From a bacterium (GTDB lineage: Bacteria > Electryoneota > Electryoneia > Electryoneales > Electryoneaceae), in the NCBI GenBank assembly GCA_014729955.1, contig WJJA01000072.1, forward strand, positions 1-6,457: a stretch of 6,457 bases of DNA, in the 5' to 3' direction. A model generated the notes under the pieces. It was not told where the DNA came from. It was given only the letters and a program-made list of their open reading frames with translations, and searched no databases. The first letter of the stretch is position 1. Every line of letters starts with the position of its first letter. The position numbers were made by a program, and so were the translations under genes. This document shows, piece by piece, positions 1 to 6,457 of the stretch.

Positions 1-943
1 CACCCGCTCCGACCGCCACGAGGCCGTACTCGAGCAGACGGTCCCACTGTTCCGGCTTGATGCGTGTGATCAGATCCACTCGCGTCGAGAAACGGTACTT
101 GACCTTCACACCCGCCTCACGAATCGCTTCAAGCAGGTTCAGGAAACGGTCCACGCTGAAGAGGAAACCCTCATCCGCGAAGGTGATCATGTCCGCGCCG
201 TACCGGTCGACCAACCGCTTGACGTCTTCGACGATGTGTTCCGTGGTGTGGTAGCGTACACGAGTGTTGAGCCAGGAGGTTGAATTGTTGCTGCAGAAAC
301 GGCAGTTGAAGGGGCAACCGCGGGAAGTCCATATCGGCATCTCCTTTTCCGCGCCGACAATCAGATTCCGCGAATAGCGCTTCATGTCCACCAGCTCATA
401 CGGCAGTTGGAAACTTCGTTTCAGGGAGGTGTAGCCGCTGGAAGGTGTGATCACGATTTCGCCGTCATCATCGACAAAACCGATCCCGTTGACCTGGTGA
501 AACGCCTTACGGTTATCCTGTTGCAGCAGCTCCAGCAAACGGGGAAAACTCTCCTCGCCTTCTCCCCACACCAGGAGATCCACGATCCCGCTTTCGAGGG
601 TTTCACGCGGCAGCGCGGTGACATGCACTCCGCCCCATATTACGGGGATGTCGCTGTAACGGTCCCTCAGCTCCCGTGTCAGCAGAATCGCGTTTTGCAA
701 TTGCGTGCCGGACATCGTCGAGATCCCGATGCAGAGAGTGTCGTCACCGACCAGCTCGTCGACACGGCGCAGGGTTTCGTCATTGCCTTCATCGAGGATG
801 GTGACACGATATCCGTGCCGTTGCAGACTTTCCGCCAGGTACAAAGGACCGAGCGGGACAAAGGTGCCGCCCTTGCTCGCGTTGAAGTTGTCCATCGGCG
901 AAGGTTTAACCAGGATCACGTGATCGCGTTGCCGTCCGTTCAT
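1..943 (-). CDS. B12-binding-domain radical SAM protein (partial, C-terminus off the left edge)
   Basis: This gene is open to the window edge and shows 314 codons. Residues about 8-140 look like a cobalamin-binding Rossmann domain of the BchE-like radical SAM class, with PLGPLYLAESL (30-40), WGGVHVTALP (103-112) and VWGEGEESF (125-133). No DxHxxG motif is present, as in many relatives. The radical SAM core follows, with the cluster motif CPFNCRFC giving the CX3CX2C cysteines C210, C214 and C217 (codons 316-314, 304-302, 295-293). Next come FADEGF (255-260) and the start of a VGAG strand where the window ends. The ATG at 943 overlaps the TGA of the upstream pseG-GNAT gene as ATGA, and GGAAGGGA (958-951) lies 7 bases before it, so the start is well supported. 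The family does radical methylations, cyclisations and rearrangements; the substrate here is unknown. The operon position suggests tailoring of the sugar or of its carrier (inference). Function class is sure, role is not. Confidence 0.9.
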   Translation of the reverse strand, partial: MNGRQRDHVILVKPSPMDNFNASKGGTFVPLGPLYLAESLQRHGYRVTILDEGNDETLRRVDELVGDDTLCIGISTMSGTQLQNAILLTRELRDRYSDIPVIWGGVHVTALPRETLESGIVDLLVWGEGEESFPRLLELLQQDNRKAFHQVNGIGFVDDDGEIVITPSSGYTSLKRSFQLPYELVDMKRYSRNLIVGAEKEMPIWTSRGCPFNCRFCSNNSTSWLNTRVRYHTTEHIVEDVKRLVDRYGADMITFADEGFLFSVDRFLNLLEAIREAGVKVKYRFSTRVDLITRIKPEQWDRLLEYGLVAVGAG

Positions 944-2469
944 AAGATCGTCCCTTCCACAGGCGACAATGTCGCCGGTTCCGTTCGCCCGTCATACAAG
1001 TACCGTATCGAGGGGATGCCGTGAACGGTATGTTCCCCGTCCGCGCGGAAGCCGGCCTTTTCAAACGCGCGACGCGACTTGCCGTTGCCGCTCTTCACCC
1101 ACGCCTCTACTCCATTCACCCGCTCATCGCGCAAGATCAAGCGCGAGGCGCAACGCAGGAGGATGGTGCCCAAACCCGCGCTTCGGATGTTGCTGTCCAC
1201 GCTTACATCCACCTCGGCCCAACCGTCCGGGCGAATATCGAACCGTACTTGTCCCATCGGCCGATCCTGCGGCGACCAGGCGAGCAGGATCGTGCAGTTC
1301 GGATCGCGCAGCTTCGCATCGAACCAGCGCAGATGGCTGCGCCATGAAATGGATTCTCCCTGGTACGCCTGTTGACGGACTTCGGGATCGTTGGCCCAAC
1401 GCCAGAGGAGTTTCGCATCCTCTTCCATCGCCGGACGAAGTTCGACCGTGGCTTGTTCCAGGGCGTCCGCGACACGTTCTACTCCGTTCCCGTCGACCAT
1501 TTCCATGCCCGCCTTCGAACGTCGAAGCATCAGCTCCTGATCCCCGGCCAGTATCGTCAAACGTTCCGCGACATGGTCCGTGGTCAATGCGTCCGGGCGG
1601 CCAAACAGCTCCGCCGCCCCGCGGGCTGTCATGGAACGGGCAAGATGACGCTGGTTCTCGGCCAGTTGCACCAGAAGCATGGGGACACCCAGCGCCGCCA
1701 GTTCACGGCAGGTGCCGCCGGCACCGCTGAGTGCGATATCCGCGCGAAGCATTTCCTCTTCCAGGTGATCCACGTGCGCTTCCACGCGAACCGGGAATGC
1801 TGTTGTACCGACGCATTCCCGGATCGTTGCCGTATCGCAGCTCCCGGCGATTACCACCAGCTCGCGCCAATCGACACGGGCGAGTTTTACACCTTCGACA
1901 AGCAGTTGCAGGACGTCGCAATGTGCCGCACCACCCAGGGTAATGAGGATGCCGGGATGTTCCACGTTCGGAGGGTGCGCACGTTCTTGCGCGGCTCGGA
2001 TATCCGGCCGAAGCAGGGCAAAGTGCGCCCCGACCATCAGGCGGCCGTAGCTGCTTTCGCGATAGAGGTCCGCGCCGTCTTCAACCGTTGTATTCAGCAG
2101 GAGGTCGGTGTCATAGCGTTTATGCCGGCCGTCATCGTCGATCACCAGGCATTGCAACCCGGCTTCGGCGACGGCCTGCTGATACCGGGAGTCGAAACAG
2201 TAGCCGTCGAGGATCACCCAGCGGCAGCCAAGGTCTTGCGCGAGGTCGATTGTGCGCCGGGCATCTTCCCGGCTGCCCCGCTCGGCGCTTACAACATGCA
2301 GTTCAAACGCGCCTTCCTCCAGACGGGGAATCAATTGCGCCGCAGACTCCACGGCGGCGAAATCTACAGTATGTCCCCGGCGGCTCAGCTCGGTAGCGAG
2401 CGCCAGGCAGCGCATCATGTGACCGTACCCGATCCGGTCACCGGCATCTGCGCGGATCAGGATACGCAT
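940..2469 (-). CDS. pseG: Bifunctional PseG UDP-sugar hydrolase / GNAT N-acetyltransferase (PseH-like)
   Basis: This is a 509-residue fusion. Residues 1-340 form a PseG-type GT-B-like hydrolase that removes UDP from UDP-2,4-diacetamido-2,4,6-trideoxy-L-altropyranose. It has GYGHMMR with His17, the position of the catalytic base in Campylobacter PseG, plus DGY (88-90), TLGG (177-180), SGAGGTCRELAALG (248-261) and ENQ (271-273). Residues 341-490 form a GNAT domain starting VELRPAMEEDAKLLWRW. It carries the acetyl-CoA loop RSAGLG (429-434) and the NGKSRRAFEKAGF segment (462-474). Its likely job is the PseH step, acylation of the 4-amino group made by PseC, so the two domains would do consecutive reactions. 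A tail of about 19 residues follows. The ATG at 2469 lies inside the end of pseF (13-base overlap) behind only a weak TGGA, so it probably depends on translational coupling. The acyl donor cannot be read from the sequence and need not be acetyl-CoA. A missing stop from sequencing error is unlikely because both domains sit in one clean frame. Confidence 0.92.
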   Translation of the reverse strand: MRILIRADAGDRIGYGHMMRCLALATELSRRGHTVDFAAVESAAQLIPRLEEGAFELHVVSAERGSREDARRTIDLAQDLGCRWVILDGYCFDSRYQQAVAEAGLQCLVIDDDGRHKRYDTDLLLNTTVEDGADLYRESSYGRLMVGAHFALLRPDIRAAQERAHPPNVEHPGILITLGGAAHCDVLQLLVEGVKLARVDWRELVVIAGSCDTATIRECVGTTAFPVRVEAHVDHLEEEMLRADIALSGAGGTCRELAALGVPMLLVQLAENQRHLARSMTARGAAELFGRPDALTTDHVAERLTILAGDQELMLRRSKAGMEMVDGNGVERVADALEQATVELRPAMEEDAKLLWRWANDPEVRQQAYQGESISWRSHLRWFDAKLRDPNCTILLAWSPQDRPMGQVRFDIRPDGWAEVDVSVDSNIRSAGLGTILLRCASRLILRDERVNGVEAWVKSGNGKSRRAFEKAGFRADGEHTVHGIPSIRYLYDGRTEPATLSPVEGTIL

Positions 2470-3197
2470 GATTCATGTTCCAGAGGTTTCGGTTCAAGCT
2501 GCCTGCGTTGCAACAGGAATTCCACCCACGCGAGGTCGAGCTCGCTGTCGATGTCTGCTGTATCCTCCGGCTTGAGCAGGTAAGGAATGACATCGGAACT
2601 GTAGAATTCCCCTTCACGCAGGAAGATGTCGCTGTCCGCGAAAATGAAGGAGCCGTCATGACGGTAGAGCGTTTCCAGTTTCTGGCCCGGCACCATGTGT
2701 TCCAGTCCGAAATAAGGCTTGACACGACCGTCCGGGGCCCACACCGCGCGCTGCGGCGGGTGTGAATAGGGGACCAGGCTCATCAGCGTCGCAGCGTCCG
2801 CTGCGTGGAACGTCTCCCAGGCTTGACGCAGATCCGAAGCTCGCCGTAACGGCGAGGTCGGCAGAAGCACGGCAAAGGTTTTGTAGAGCAAGCCTTGTTC
2901 TCGATAGTGCTCCAGCAGGTGTGAACAGACATGCTTCACCTGCACAGTATCGGTCGCCAGGCTTGCGTTTCGCGGCAGAGCTTCCACGCCTTCGATGCCG
3001 TCCGCCGCGGCCAGGATCTCCGGGTCGTCGCTGCTCAGTACGATGTGCGAGAAGATCCCTGCCTCCAGCGCGCTCTCGATCGCCCACACCACCAGCGGCT
3101 TGCCAAGCAGTGGTGCGATGTTCTTGCGCGGGAACCGTTTGGATCCACCGCGGGCCGGAATAACGGCCAGGGGGTTTTCTTCACATCGCAATGCCAA
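2457..3197 (-). CDS. pseF: CMP-nonulosonic acid cytidylyltransferase, PseF-like
   Basis: The product activates the finished nonulosonic acid with CTP to give CMP-NulO for transfer. With the start chosen it has 246 residues. The nucleotide-binding motif IPARGGSKR is at about 13-21, followed by PRKN and LGKPLV. LSSDDPEI lies near 54-61, PTSPLR at 113-118, PPQRA near 147-151, YRHDGSF near 178-184, and the metal-site DID at 215-217 before SELDL. PPQRA resembles PseF proteins, while PTSPLR and the DGSFIF/DIDSELDL ending resemble NeuA/LegF-type synthetases, so the exact sugar is uncertain. No ATG or GTG is suitably placed: the frame runs far back into the upstream synthase gene, but family homology begins only just after its stop. 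The best start is TTG at 3197, 10 bases after GGAGG and 2 bases after the synthase TAA. The next TTG at 3191 is the alternative (244 residues). The end overlaps the pseG-GNAT start by 13 bases. Confidence 0.9.
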   Translation of the reverse strand: MALRCEENPLAVIPARGGSKRFPRKNIAPLLGKPLVVWAIESALEAGIFSHIVLSSDDPEILAAADGIEGVEALPRNASLATDTVQVKHVCSHLLEHYREQGLLYKTFAVLLPTSPLRRASDLRQAWETFHAADAATLMSLVPYSHPPQRAVWAPDGRVKPYFGLEHMVPGQKLETLYRHDGSFIFADSDIFLREGEFYSSDVIPYLLKPEDTADIDSELDLAWVEFLLQRRQLEPKPLEHESCVS

Positions 3198-3199
3198 GG

Positions 3200-4243
3200 T
3201 TACACATCCTCCCAACGCAGGGAATCGTTTTCCTTCAGATCGCGTTTCAGGGTGCGACCGATAAAGAACTCCGTGTATTCGGGCGAAATGCCCGTTTCCG
3301 GGCGTTTCCCCTCGATCATCGCCTCCGTTAACACTGTGCCGGACGAAAGATCGCGGTTGGCGACAAGGTGACGGAACCACTTTTTCCGTTCGGACAGGTC
3401 ATTCGGACTCGGGCGAAGGTCTTCGACCCCGAGACTGAGCTGCACATCTCGGATCATGCGTACATACTGCCTGAACTCATCCGGCTCCATGCTGAGCACA
3501 TGGTGATGGCCCGGCAGGGCACGGTCGAGGGTCAATCGTTTCTCGATATAGCAGGCTCCCAGCGACACGGCGGTGATGTCCGTTTCTGATTCACGACCCG
3601 AAGATGAATACCCGACGGGTGTGTTGAATGCTTTCGCCATGTAGGGGATGGTGCGCATGTTGATCTCTTCGGGCCGGGACGTGTGGACCGTATGCACCAG
3701 CAGTGCGCTGTCATTGTCTTCCTGTCGCATCAGGTCCATCACCTTGGCGACGTCCACGGTTCGCACCGGCCCGGTGTCGATCAACATCGGCTTGCCCTGA
3801 GCCGCGACACGCCGCCAGAGGGGATGATGGTTGAAATCCCAGCTGCTTAGCTTGTACGCTTCAAGGCCGAGCGCTTCGGCCCATTCGATGCCGCTGTTGC
3901 AGTTGACGGTGCTGAAGAGGACCACATCACGTTTGTCCGCATGGGCTTTCAACTCCTGCCATTGCTCAAAGCTGAAACGAAGCTGCTGCAGCATTTCCAG
4001 CATGTTCTCACTGCGGGGGCCGTCGACCGTATCGTAATGGTATTCGATGCTGTGGTCGCTCATGATCTCTTCGGGGAACCAGAAGATGAACTTGGCCGCA
4101 TCGGCGCCGCTTTCACTTACGACGTCGATCAGCTGCTTTGCGATCTCCAGGTCGTAGTTGCAGGTTACACCGACTTCCGCCGCGATGAACAGCGGCTCGC
4201 CGGGTCCGAGGCGACGGTTGCGTATCTGAAGAGTCTGCTTCAT
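3200..4243 (-). CDS. Divergent NeuB/PseI-family nonulosonic acid synthase
   Basis: By family and position this should condense the 6-deoxy-2,4-diacetamido sugar with phosphoenolpyruvate to give the nine-carbon acid. It has 347 residues from ATG 4243, usual for NeuB. The TIM barrel opens with IAAEVGVTCNYDL instead of the usual IAEIGVNHNGD. The Glu (E23), the lysine of AAKF (K51) and that of AYKLSS (K131) are kept. DTG (156-158) replaces the usual STG. In GYSSSGR, Ser215 stands where NeuB has the metal ligand His (GYSDH). In IEKRLTLDR, Arg236 replaces the second ligand (EKH). RALPGHHH (241-248) carries three His where relatives have PGPDH. Residues about 285-347 are a SAF/antifreeze-like domain with KRPETGISP (R314 kept) and a final WEDV. 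It lies between pseC and pseF, coupled by TGATG. It could be a working variant, a synthase for another sugar, or an enzyme of changed chemistry; the intact SAF domain and open frame argue against decay. Confidence 0.87.
   Translation of the reverse strand: MKQTLQIRNRRLGPGEPLFIAAEVGVTCNYDLEIAKQLIDVVSESGADAAKFIFWFPEEIMSDHSIEYHYDTVDGPRSENMLEMLQQLRFSFEQWQELKAHADKRDVVLFSTVNCNSGIEWAEALGLEAYKLSSWDFNHHPLWRRVAAQGKPMLIDTGPVRTVDVAKVMDLMRQEDNDSALLVHTVHTSRPEEINMRTIPYMAKAFNTPVGYSSSGRESETDITAVSLGACYIEKRLTLDRALPGHHHVLSMEPDEFRQYVRMIRDVQLSLGVEDLRPSPNDLSERKKWFRHLVANRDLSSGTVLTEAMIEGKRPETGISPEYTEFFIGRTLKRDLKENDSLRWEDV
3208..3212 (-). promoter_or_regulatory. Ribosome binding site for the TTG-started pseF
   Basis: GGAGG is read on the minus strand inside the last codons of the synthase gene. 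It lies 10 bases before TTG 3197-3195, a slightly long but usable spacing. It is the only strong Shine-Dalgarno match near the start of family homology and decides the start of pseF. The ATG directly after it (3207-3205) is out of frame and opens only eight codons. Confidence 0.6.
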
Positions 4244-5499
4244 CACCATCCCTTTGCTGCGGTTCCGTATGCATTGCGCTCCGCTACGGTTTCACGTTCA
4301 TGTCTTCGAATTACACGCTTGACCGTATCGATGACCCGTTGCACCTGGTCGTCGGTCATGCGTGGGTAGAGCGGCAGGGTGATCATTCGGTTGTAGGCAC
4401 GCTCCGCGACCGGGCAAAGGCCCGGTTTTGTGCCGAGGTTATGTCGATACCAATCGTGGAGATAGACAGGCTTGTAATGCACATTTACGCCGAGGCCTTC
4501 CTCGCGAAGCTCGCCGAAAATCATGTCACGATCCACATCCAGACGTTCCAGGTTCAGCTGAAGGACATAGAGATGACAGGCATGCTCCACCTCGCCGGGA
4601 ACGAACCGGGGGATGATCGCCGGGTCATCGGCAAAGGCCTCGTCATAGATCCGAGCAATCTGTTGACGTCGTTGCAGGAATAACGGCAGTTTCGCAAGCT
4701 GGCTAATTCCAAGGGCCGCCTGGATGTCTGTGAGACGATAGTTGTAACCCAACTCCTTCATATCATAAGCATGAGTGTTGGTTCGTGACCGTTTCTTGTA
4801 GTCGACCGTGACGCCGTGATTACGAAACCGGCGCATGCGTTCCGCAAGTTCCTTGTCCCCGGTGGTAATCATGCCGCCTTCGCCGGTGGTCATGTGCTTG
4901 ACGGGGTGGAAACTGAAGGTATTCAGGTCCGCGATGGAACCGACTCTCCGCCCTCCGCTGACAGCGCCGAGGGCATGGCAGGCGTCGGCGATCAGTGTCA
5001 GGCCGTATGTACGTGCCTGAACCGTCAAATCATCGTACCGGCTTGGCAGGCCGGCATAGTCTACCGTGATCATCGCGCGGGTTTTGTCGTTGATCCGCTC
5101 CTCGGAGGCCGCGGGGTCAAGCAAAAGGGTGCGAGGATCTATATCCGCAAAGACCGGCTCGGCGCCCTGGTAGACGATCGCGTTGGCGGTCGCGGCGAAG
5201 GTCAGCGGCGGCACGATCACTTCATCGCCGGGTCCGAGTTCCAGAGCGAAAGCGGCGGCGTGCAGAGCGGCTGTGCCGTTGCTTACGGCAACGGCGTGGG
5301 GTGAACCCACATAGTCCGCGAAAGCCCGTTCAAAACGGTCCACGACCGGACCGGTGGTGAGAAAAGGACTGCGCAGCACCTCGACAACAGAGGCAATGTC
5401 ATCCTCATCGATCCAGTGCCGGCCGTAGGGGATCATTTCCGCAGGGGTTTCCTTTGCCGGGTGGATCCCTTTGTCTGCTGATCCCTCCGATCCTGTCAT
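4243..5499 (-). CDS. pseC: PseC, UDP-4-keto-6-deoxy-sugar C4 aminotransferase (PLP)
   Basis: This 418-residue protein belongs to the DegT/DnrJ/EryC1/StrS family. It moves an amino group, in PseC usually from glutamate, onto C4 of the 4-keto sugar nucleotide made by PseB, giving UDP-4-amino-4,6-dideoxy-L-AltNAc. SNGTAALH (73-80) is the cofactor-phosphate loop, DACHALG (172-178) holds the Asp that pairs with the PLP ring nitrogen, and SFHPVKHMTTGEGG (196-209) carries the Schiff-base lysine K201. GYNYRLTDIQAALG (251-264) and HYKPVYLH (341-348) are further family signatures. The ATG at 5499 overlaps the pseB TGA as ATGA, and AAGGGG (5512-5507) stands 7 bases upstream. Family homology begins only near residue 22 (MIPYGRHWIDEDD), so the first 21 residues, rich in charged and small residues, are an extra tail. 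An internal ATG at codon 22 (5436-5434) would remove it but has a poorly spaced AAGGA. PseB and PseG-type neighbours favour PseC over the related LegC or bacillosamine aminotransferases. Confidence 0.93.
   Translation of the reverse strand: MTGSEGSADKGIHPAKETPAEMIPYGRHWIDEDDIASVVEVLRSPFLTTGPVVDRFERAFADYVGSPHAVAVSNGTAALHAAAFALELGPGDEVIVPPLTFAATANAIVYQGAEPVFADIDPRTLLLDPAASEERINDKTRAMITVDYAGLPSRYDDLTVQARTYGLTLIADACHALGAVSGGRRVGSIADLNTFSFHPVKHMTTGEGGMITTGDKELAERMRRFRNHGVTVDYKKRSRTNTHAYDMKELGYNYRLTDIQAALGISQLAKLPLFLQRRQQIARIYDEAFADDPAIIPRFVPGEVEHACHLYVLQLNLERLDVDRDMIFGELREEGLGVNVHYKPVYLHDWYRHNLGTKPGLCPVAERAYNRMITLPLYPRMTDDQVQRVIDTVKRVIRRHERETVAERNAYGTAAKGW
4250..4255 (-). promoter_or_regulatory. 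Ribosome binding site that decides the synthase start
   Basis: AAAGGG on the minus strand is followed at once by ATG 4249-4247, which leaves no spacing for a ribosome. It lies 6 bases before the second in-frame ATG at 4243-4241. That second ATG also makes the compact TGATG junction with the pseC stop, so it is taken as the true start. Confidence 0.6.
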
Positions 5500-6457
5500 G
5501 AAGCCACCCCTTCAATCATCGGGAACAGCGCTTCGGTGGTGAGGATTTCGGGATTGTTGTCACTGCTGTAGGAAAAGCCGTCCGGCAATGGCACGCCCGC
5601 CTTCCAGTTTTCCACTTCCCAGTACTGGAGTGACGGTTTGATGACATACATGTCGTCCAGTTCCACCGTGGTACGCGCTTCGTCCACGCTGATGAGGGAT
5701 TCATGCAGCTTCTCACCCGGACGGATGCCCACGTAGCGAACCTCTTTTTGCGGGGCGATGGCTCGGGCCAGGTCCGTGATTTTCATGCTGGGGATCTTGG
5801 GCACAAATACTTCTCCCCCGTGCATCTGTTCAATGCAGCGAATCACAAACCGTACGCCCTGTTCGAGGGTCAACCAGAAGCGTGTCATTCGCTCATCGGT
5901 CACGGTCAGGGTGCCGCCGTTTTGCGCCTGTTGCTGAAAGATGGGCACGACACTGCCGCGGCTGCCGATCACGTTTCCGTATCGTGTGCAGGAAAACTTG
6001 GTCCCGCTTCTGTAGGTATAGCTGTTGGATTGTATGAAGAGCTTCTCGGCTGCCAGTTTTGTGGCGCCGTAGAGGTTGATCGGATTGACCGCCTTGTCCG
6101 TCGATAGCGCCATCACCTTCTGCACACCGCGGTCGATGGCGGCATCGATCACATTTTTTCCGCCGATGATATTGGTCTGGATCGCCTCCATCGGATTATA
6201 CTCACAAGCCGGCACCTGCTTCATGGCGGCGGCGTGCACCACGATGTCGACGTTGTTCATCGCACGTCGCAATCGATCCACGTTCCGTACATCACCGATG
6301 AAGTACCGGACATTGGTGCCGCGGCCGTCCGGATGCTGCATCCGCATCTCGTGCTGCTTCAACTCGTCCCGGCTGAAGACGATCACACGTGCCGGGTTGT
6401 ATTCACGCAGCAGAATATCCACAAAGGCACGACCGAACGATCCCGTCCCGCCGGTAA
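5496..6457 (-). CDS. pseB: PseB, UDP-GlcNAc 4,6-dehydratase (5-inverting); partial, N-terminus off the right edge
   Basis: The first committed enzyme turns UDP-GlcNAc into UDP-2-acetamido-2,6-dideoxy-L-arabino-hexos-4-ulose with NADP+. Of the protein 319 residues are visible. The frame is open to the window edge, and the first visible residues, TGGTGSFGRAF, are the dinucleotide-binding loop. About 10-20 residues are therefore missing, and the GTG at 6422 is internal, not a start. GDVRN and HAAAMKQVP follow. STDKA has the Asp-Lys pair (visible residues 120-121) and YGATK has the Tyr and Lys (129, 133). These match in spacing Asp132/Lys133/Tyr141/Lys145 of Helicobacter FlaA1. RYGNVIGSRGSVVP and RPGEKLHE are typical of this short FlaA1/PseB class of extended SDRs and unlike membrane-anchored PglF-type dehydratases. 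The stop overlaps the pseC start by four bases. PseB (5-inverting) is favoured over a retaining LegB-type enzyme by overall likeness to FlaA1 and by the PseG-type hydrolase downstream. Confidence 0.94.
   Translation of the reverse strand, partial: TGGTGSFGRAFVDILLREYNPARVIVFSRDELKQHEMRMQHPDGRGTNVRYFIGDVRNVDRLRRAMNNVDIVVHAAAMKQVPACEYNPMEAIQTNIIGGKNVIDAAIDRGVQKVMALSTDKAVNPINLYGATKLAAEKLFIQSNSYTYRSGTKFSCTRYGNVIGSRGSVVPIFQQQAQNGGTLTVTDERMTRFWLTLEQGVRFVIRCIEQMHGGEVFVPKIPSMKITDLARAIAPQKEVRYVGIRPGEKLHESLISVDEARTTVELDDMYVIKPSLQYWEVENWKAGVPLPDGFSYSSDNNPEILTTEALFPMIEGVAS

Noticed and set aside
407..1024. 205-codon plus-strand open frame
   Set aside because: It is antisense to the radical SAM gene, whose B12-domain motifs are clear on the minus strand.
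1372..2583. 403-codon plus-strand open frame
   Set aside because: It lies wholly antisense to pseG-GNAT and the end of pseF, shows no recognisable motif, and is the kind of open frame expected opposite GC-rich genes.
3198..3380. Upstream extension of the pseF frame into the synthase gene (61 more codons)
   Set aside because: The extension overlaps the conserved SAF domain of the synthase, its own translation has no family likeness, and homology begins after the synthase stop.
4247..4249. First ATG as the synthase start
   Set aside because: It directly abuts the AAAGGG ribosome binding site; the ATG six bases further on has proper spacing and forms TGATG with the pseC stop.
6420..6422. GTG at 6422 as the start of pseB
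   Set aside because: The frame stays open upstream and encodes the TGGTGSFG cofactor loop, so the gene is cut by the window edge.
940..6457. Legionaminic or sialic acid pathway instead of a Pse type
   Set aside because: The hydrolase is PseG-type with His17 rather than a hydrolysing 2-epimerase (NeuC/LegG), and the dehydratase resembles FlaA1/PseB. The atypical synthase and cytidylyltransferase leave the final product open.
1..6457. RNA genes, CRISPR arrays, insertion sequences, promoters, terminators
   Set aside because: The six genes cover the whole window apart from 2 bases, and no repeat array, transposase or tRNA-like structure was seen on either strand.

Overview
The window lies inside one minus-strand operon for a pseudaminic-acid-type nonulosonic acid (NulO), a nine-carbon sialic-acid-like sugar that bacteria put on flagellin, LPS or capsule. 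The DNA is GC-rich and all six genes carry bacterial families. A Gram-negative, possibly proteobacterial, host is likely because these sugars are common there, but nothing in the window fixes the taxon.

In the direction of transcription (right to left) the layout is: pseB (5496-6457, N-terminus cut by the right edge), pseC (4243-5499), a divergent NeuB/PseI-family synthase (3200-4243), a CMP-NulO cytidylyltransferase, pseF-like (2457-3197), a PseG hydrolase fused to a GNAT N-acetyltransferase of presumed PseH role (940-2469), and a B12-binding radical SAM enzyme (1-943, C-terminus cut by the left edge). Every junction is an overlap or a 2-base gap: ATGA at pseB/pseC and at pseGH/radical SAM, TGATG at pseC/synthase, 2 bases at synthase/pseF, and 13 bases of overlap at pseF/pseGH. 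No room is left for promoters, terminators or RNA genes, and I saw none. The six genes therefore look like one translationally coupled unit whose promoter lies beyond the right edge.

Read as a pathway: PseB dehydrates and epimerises UDP-GlcNAc, PseC aminates C4, the GNAT domain acylates the new amine, the PseG domain removes UDP, the NeuB-family enzyme would condense the free hexose with phosphoenolpyruvate, and the cytidylyltransferase activates the product with CMP. The steps are all accounted for, but the second half is unusual. The synthase keeps the NeuB fold motifs, the phosphate-binding lysines and the SAF/antifreeze-like C-terminal domain, yet has Ser and Arg where characterised NeuB enzymes have their two metal-binding histidines. 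The cytidylyltransferase mixes NeuA/LegF-like and PseF-like motifs. A cobalamin-binding radical SAM enzyme is coupled to the end of the set. Together these suggest a modified or non-standard NulO, which is the main point worth testing.
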